Positions 58,805-64,000 of a stretch of 64,000 bases of DNA are shown one piece after another (position 1 is the first letter of the stretch; each line of letters starts with the position of its first letter). Origin of the DNA: Gordionus sp. m RMFG-2023 (Eukaryota > Nematomorpha > Gordioida > Chordodea > Parachordodidae). The notes beneath the pieces were generated by a model, which worked only from the letters and a program-made list of their open reading frames with translations, was not told where the DNA came from and searched no databases. The DNA is taken from assembly GCF_954871325.1 (NCBI RefSeq), contig NC_088775.1, positions 57,451,561 through 57,515,560 of the forward strand, read 5' to 3'. The position numbers and the translations under genes were made by a program.

Positions 58805-59699
58805 TGTAGGTATGCAATGTACAAGTTTTGGCACAAATGCCCACATGCTCATATTCTAAAAAAACTTAACACACTCGGCCTACACCAATTTTTTTTTGAA
58901 TTAATCTACCTGCTCATTTATTTAAAAATTTAACTCGCCCGTCCAATGTTTAAAAATTATTATATTGGTTGATTTGGCCCTTTATTTATTATTTAAATGT
59001 TTTTTTACTTTTATAAAATATGAAATAAAAAAATTATATTTAGTTAATATAAGTCTGTTACTCATTTCACCGAAAATATTTCAAATTCATTAGCCCTTTG
59101 TTTTACATATATTTTTTTAACCCTCCCACTCCCCAATCTAATATTTAAAATCTCAGCCCATCCGCTAAATAGGCAAGTTATGCAAAAATATATCATCTAA
59201 TAATATTAAATTTTTTAAATTTTAAATTCCTAATACAAATGTATAAAAATGCATTAAGAAATATTTTTATTGAGCACAATTTTTTCCGATGTTATGAAAT
59301 TAATATAATGAAAAAAATATATTAACACATATGTTACCAATTATTTATTCATATTGATGGTAATAACTTTATTAAAATATTTTATAAAAATAATCAAAAT
59401 TTTAGAAACAACTTTCATCAAAATAAAGACAAATCTAAAATTCACAGCTCGCAAATTTCTGATTTATTTTATTATTAAATAAGGGTGAATTTCTAATTCA
59501 TTCACTATCAAATTAAAAAGAAAATCTTGATTCCCCGTCATTTTTAACAGACTATCAGCTAGTAATAATGTAATAATTTTTATATTTTTTAAGATTAACA
59601 TAAATTGAAATTCAAAAAAAAAATATGGTAATTTTTCCCCCATTGTATAATTTGAAGTGGTAGAAAAAAGTGTTCCTTTTTTTTAAATACATGACTCAG
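58805..59699. other. AT-rich spacer
   Basis: CTCGCCCG and ACCCTCCCACTCCCC patches near 58875-59175 resemble the inverse of the GGGCGG repeats and may be a second, decayed copy of the 58.4-kb MITE. No gene is seen. Confidence 0.45.
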
Positions 59700-59808
59700 G
59701 TTTAGAATTCGAGTCGCGACTTGAGTTGCAAAAATGATTCAACTTTTTATAACTAAAAGTTCGACTTGAGTCGCGACTAAGCCGACTCGGCTGGGTTTAA
59801 TAACACTA
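59700..59808. repeat. Solitary GAGTCGCGACT element end
   Basis: CGAGTCGCGACTTGAGTTGC, TTCGACTTGAGTCGCGACTA and GCCGACTCGGCTGGGTTTAA, then TAACACTAG. It matches the outer part of the right arm of the palindrome at 41123-48551 (GCCGACTCGGCTAAGCCGAT, TAACAACACTA). Confidence 0.6.
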
Positions 59809-59849
59809 GCGTCTATAGTACCGATTTTTTAAAAAGGTCCATATCAAGT

Positions 59850-60568
59850 AGAGATTAGCATGCAAGACCCGTCCGAAAGCCCGATATATATAAAATAGGG
59901 AGGGCCTTTAAAGTCTCTGATTTTTCCATAAATTTTACTAGGCCAACACGGGCATTATAATTTTAATATATTATTTTTGAATTTCACACTAATATTTTGA
60001 TTAATACTATTTGAATCAATTACAATATGCTTATTTCTATGCATTTTAAGAGTTGTCTAATTGAAATACTAAATTTATAAATATAATAAATTTACAAAAT
60101 AAGCAAGTTATTTATTTATGATCCATTTATATACACAATAAAAATATCAAATACAATTGAGTTAAGGTTGTTGTAAAGAAATTAGCCATAGAGGAGAGAT
60201 ATAAGAGCCTTAATTGATATTAGGAAAAATTATGCATAGACATTGAAAATGGAATGGGCGGAAAATTTGTACAAGAAATTTAACTGGCCGAGGTAACTTA
60301 TAAAATTTTGGACCTGGCCTGACTTTTCGTAAAATTATAACGAGATATTTTTAATATCTATAACCTTGTGAATGAATTCGTCCTTATTTTCGAATTTTAT
60401 AATAAAGTAATTTTATATTTAGTATAAATATAAAAATAAAGTATATTATCATTGTATAAATTATTATGGGGAAAAGTTAAAAGGGAGGCGGATGAGAAGG
60501 CTTGGATAATGGGTCGAGATTTGATCACCACTATTGAAAGTTAATAAAAAATAAATAAAATGAGTTAC
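59850..60568. other. Spacer with possible MITE remnants
   Basis: CAAGACCCGTCCGAAAGCCCG near 59862 and ACCTGGCCTGACTTTTCG near 60312 could be the two ends of a decayed GGCC-type MITE, but no duplication is visible. The donor of the 60.6-kb exon is at 60568. Confidence 0.35.
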
Positions 60569-60712
60569 CTGTAAAACCATTGAGAGTGTCAATGGCTTTA
60601 AGTCCCATCAAATCGGCCAGTTCCCTAATAATGACTTTTCTTTTACTGCCATCTCTTTTATCACAACTTTCTATCAAACGCCTTTGCCAATCGGTCCAAT
60701 ACAATTCATTGC
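60569..60712 (-). CDS. LRP5/6: LRP5/6-like exon: end of a YWTD propeller
   Basis: This exon of a low-density-lipoprotein-receptor-related Wnt co-receptor encodes the closing blade of a six-bladed YWTD beta-propeller. Read on the minus strand it contains YWTDWQRR, then an [16 protein letters not shown] stretch and DLMGLKA, which match the end of the second propeller of vertebrate LRP6 ([15 protein letters not shown]). It starts after an AG at 60714-60713 in phase 1 and ends at a GTAACT donor beginning at 60568, also phase 1. The leftover G joins the GC that opens the next exon to make a glycine just before the EGF-like module. The exon is 144 nt with no stop. Earlier exons lie beyond the right edge of the window. 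LRP5/6 is a single-pass plasma-membrane receptor that works with Frizzled in canonical Wnt signalling. I see the homology directly; that the gene is active is inferred from intact splice phases. Confidence 0.9.
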
Positions 60713-63429
60713 CTTATATTTTTACGATAAAAAAAATCATATTATATATTAATTATGTAATTTTTTTGCTTGCCAACTCCATCCGATATTAATAAATTAG
60801 GTCTAAGTCCGAATAGGATAAGGTTGAGCTGGACCTTTCAGGCAAGGCCAAAACACATTATATATGAACTGGTTAATTTTTATATATATTGTATTTTAGA
60901 TGGTTTATTTAATGTCAAATTTTTTATAGCCTTAATAGTTATAATCAGAACCTGAAACCTTTGGAATGGTGTCAAATTTAGAAACCAGATCAACTTTTTA
61001 TATTTAGTAGGAATCCTGTTCAGACCAGGTTTCAAATTCTGATTATAATTCTTTAAATAGTGTTTAAATGAAAAAAAAATAATTGGAATAAAAAGATTTG
61101 ATGTAAATCTTGATAAATAATAAATATCGCTAGAAGCATAGTTTAAAAAATAATCAATGCACTATAAAAATTTGAAATCGGAGTTTTAGGCATAATAAAT
61201 ATTACAAAAAAAGATGTCTGATTTTTTATTAAATGCTAGAATCCGGACTGACAGACTTGCTCGTCGGGGGGGGGGGGAGGGGGGGGCTTAAATTCTTAAT
61301 ATCATATCTTATTATTTCTTCCATATAAATTTAATTATTTATTTCATTTTATAATTCTTCCTAGTTCTTCTTGACAAATATTAACGCCTATAACAATAAT
61401 AACCTTGCCTGTAAAAGAAAAACTTAAGTTTTCAAGTAAAGAATATCTGGCTTAGCAGGGTTGTTACTTTTCAACTGGATCTTGATATAAATATAAAGTT
61501 TTAAAATAGATCTAGATACAGGTATATAGTCTAAAAACTAATCATTCTCGGAATTTTATCATTGAGCCATCCCTGTTTTCTGTAAATTTTTAAATTCTTT
61601 TACCAGGGCACTTGAAGGCTGATTGGTTGTTATATTTTATGAATAACAACTTTATATTGATATAATATTTAAAATATTTATCTCCAGACACTCATTTTTT
61701 TAAAAATTATTCAAAATTTGATGTTGTCAAAACTTATATCAACATTTATACATAGGGTTGCTCCAAAAATCTAATATTATATTATTTGATAACTATTCAG
61801 AGATTGTCTCGAAATATTGATCTAAAAATTATGATATATATTTCTTATATTAATATAAATAAATTATAATAAAAAATTTACCATGTTGTCGGTAAAATTA
61901 AATGAGTGTGGTTGTTTTTGTGAAATAAACTTTAACATATTATTAAACGAATTTAATTCAAATATATTATCATTTTTAATATAAGAAAAAGAAAATTATA
62001 TCAAAATTCTCTTAAAAGTATCTAAATACAGATACATCTAAGATAATAATATAGTTTATTATAAAAGTGTAGAACATTTTTGTATCTAGATACAATCTGA
62101 TGATTGGCGAATAAATTACTAAATTTTTATCGAGCAATAAAGTGGAATCTGATCTATCCAAGTAGTAGTCAAATTCAATATTTTCGATAATTTATATTAA
62201 ACAGAGCCTAGCCTAAATTTTTTTTTATTTTCCCAGCGCGAAATTTTTAATTAAAATATAAATTAAGCGTTTTTTTATAAAGATAAATAAAATCTCTTAT
62301 ATAATAAAAGTCTTGTCACATTTTGTGAAAAGTGAAGCAAGAACGATGTAAAAATAATATATATAATATAGGAAATACCATAAAAATATCCCCGATATAA
62401 TCTTTTATAGATATTATACATTTTTATGAATTCAAAATTTCAAGCCTAATAATTATTTGATTTGGGCAATAGAAAATTCTTAAGGTGATATACCAGAATA
62501 ATTTTTAAAAATTGTGCTTCTTTCTCAGTTTTGAAAATATCTGTTGTATTCTTTTTTGGTAAAATTTTTATTATTTCTTATATAAAATTTTTTTATATTA
62601 TTTTCTTTTTTATATAGCTACAAATGAGTTTGTGTTGAAACTGTTATATTATTCTAAAGTCTTAGTGATACATAGTTTCGGTGGGAAAAAATTTGAATTA
62701 TTGGATTTTTTACATCTCAGAAATCGGAGCAAATTGTTTTGCTATCCTGCATGGATAATAAAAAAATGTATCAAGAGGAATAATTTTCTTAGGTCATAAA
62801 TAACAAATACATATATATATATATATAAATTTTGTCGAAATGATTCTGTGCATATAAAAATATTATTTGAGATATAATAGGAAAATTTCTGATTTACCCA
62901 TCGTCAAATAAAGGAGAAAATTCTGACTCAATCGTCATTTTTGAAGGGATATCTGCTCGTAAAATTATAATTGTGTAATTGGTGCATTTTTAACCGTTTT
63001 TTTCGAAAACTCTTACCTTAGTCTCACATTTTTTGTATAGTTTAACTATGAAGAAATAAATTAATTAATTCGCGCCTCAATACTTAGCAAATTTTCTAAG
63101 CATGTGCTAGATTGAGCCAAATTCGCTAATTTTTAGCCATTACCCAACTATAGTTCCTAATACCAAGGGAATTCTAAAAAGTTTCGTTTTAATAAAAAAA
63201 ATTTCAATTTTTAAATTATAGGCTAATCGGAATTGCAGGGTTTTGCTTATTTTACAAATCAAAGCTGAAATGAGCAGTTATAAAAACAGAAGCAAAACAT
63301 TTTTTAATGAAATCGAAAAATCGCATCGTACGCTTTGGATTTTAACAGTCTATAACTATTCTATGAAGATTTTTAGTATTAAATTTATACAAATAATATT
63401 TGAAGTGGAACTAATAATCGCCTCTGGTG
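60713..63429. other. Upstream intron of the receptor gene, nothing recognised
   Basis: No YWTD blade or other exon is visible on the minus strand. It contains a G-rich tract (61266-61289), ATCTAGATACA motifs (61500-62100) and an (AT)n run at 62810-62826. Confidence 0.5.
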
Positions 63430-63616
63430 TAGTGTTGCTAATTGGCTCGTTTTATAATAAGATTTTAGCCAAAATAATACTTAGCCATCCTCGAGATTTC
63501 GTTAATAAATATCCAAAATTTTCTGCCATTTATGAACAATCTCCAGGCTTGCGTTAAATTTTTTGGTTAAAATATTGGGTAAGATGTTTTTAAAATCGAG
63601 CCATTTAACAACACTA
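63430..63616. mobile_element. GGCTC-family hAT-type MITE
   Basis: The ends TAGTGTTGCTAATTGGCTCG and, inverted, TAGTGTTGTTAAATGGCTCG are flanked by CTCTGGTG (63422-63429) and CTTTGGTC (63617-63624), six of eight matching. It is 187 bp. The long open frame at 63243-63557 crosses this element and is not a gene. Confidence 0.75.
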
Positions 63617-63769
63617 CTTTGGTCAACATATATTTTTATTATTTTAGGAACCTTAAAAATATATTAAAAAGTATGTAATGAAGAATCAGTTATCATTTCA
63701 AAATCTACATCCACCTTCTTATTTTATTGTACAAAATTTTGATGTTTATTGAGAAGTATATTCCTTATT

Positions 63770-64000
63770 ATTTGTAATTCCTCAATCTCCAATTACTCAT
63801 CCCAGACGGCAACCTAACCTTAACTCTCGACACCTAGGGCAAAAATGTTCACCATTCCACATCAGACAAACCTCTCATGCCCAAAAAGCCTGGGATTCTG
63901 TTTCCAGTTCCATTTTTACCTCCTTACAAACGGCCACCTTGAGATGAACCCTAATTCAATAATTTATAAAATGAAAACACGATATGAATAACTAGAGGCA
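63770..64000 (+). mobile_element. Possible fourth RT-RLE fragment
   Basis: One frame reads SHAQKAWDSVSSSIFTSLQT, similar to the QKAWDSP...L....A linker of the RT-RLE family, in a less AT-rich patch like the other copies. It is cut by the window edge. Confidence 0.35.

Noticed and set aside
61266-61289. G-quadruplex or regulatory G tract
   Set aside because: A single mononucleotide-like G run; similar C or G runs occur at 7240, 22865, 52037 and 58475. It could be simple slippage.
62290-62350. Second Helitron 5' end (TCTCTTATATAATAAAAG)
   Set aside because: The start looks plausible, but no hairpin plus CTRR terminus is found downstream within the window.
63243-63557. Plus-strand open frame of 104 residues
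   Set aside because: It runs into a MITE with its own target duplication; no homology.

Overview
The window is AT-rich (about three quarters A+T by eye) animal DNA. It holds part of one host gene, buried in transposable elements. The gene lies on the minus strand. Four exons (60569-60712, 54102-54500, 32944-33056, 6031-6260) encode consecutive pieces of an LRP5/6-type Wnt co-receptor: the end of one YWTD propeller, an EGF-like module, and the first blades of the next propeller. Reading phases match across all three introns (phases 1, 1, 0) and the order follows vertebrate LRP6, so I treat them as one gene. It runs off both edges of the window. Its introns are about 6.1, 21.0 and 26.7 kb. An LRP5/6 gene points to a metazoan; I cannot name the species.

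Everything else I recognise is mobile DNA or repeat. From left to right: an old Ty3/Gypsy fossil (1-3240); an unrecognised coding-like scrap near 5 kb; a TA-flanked element split by a ZMYM1-like hAT (7119-9776); a piggyBac (10648-13020); a hAT-type MITE (13132-13557); a LINE-like reverse transcriptase with a restriction-like nuclease (about 13960-16620); a foldback element with 10-bp target duplication (17954-22265); a second MITE (24046-24247); a hAT nested inside a shorter copy of its own family (24351-30311 around 26460-29910); a second RT-RLE fragment (30590-31680); a LINE endonuclease fragment (33142-33890); and a MITE with minisatellite innards (35190-35590).

From 36.1 to 52.0 kb lies a nested palindrome. 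An old outer element with ~115-bp repeats surrounds a 7.4-kb hAT-derived foldback element (41123-48551). Its arms carry about 11 and 22 units of a related ~118-bp satellite. A 1.67-kb non-autonomous Helitron (48561-50229) containing a tRNA-like sequence sits against its right edge. The last 12 kb hold more MITEs, a third RT-RLE fragment (55649-56780), a hAT remnant (about 57840-58370), and possibly a fourth RT-RLE scrap at the right edge.

Functionally, the window is a host signalling receptor whose introns have been enlarged many-fold by DNA transposons, mostly hAT families. Two unrelated elements have independently built long inverted arms out of tandem repeats. No window-wide computation was possible; boundaries rest on target-site duplications and terminal repeats read by eye.
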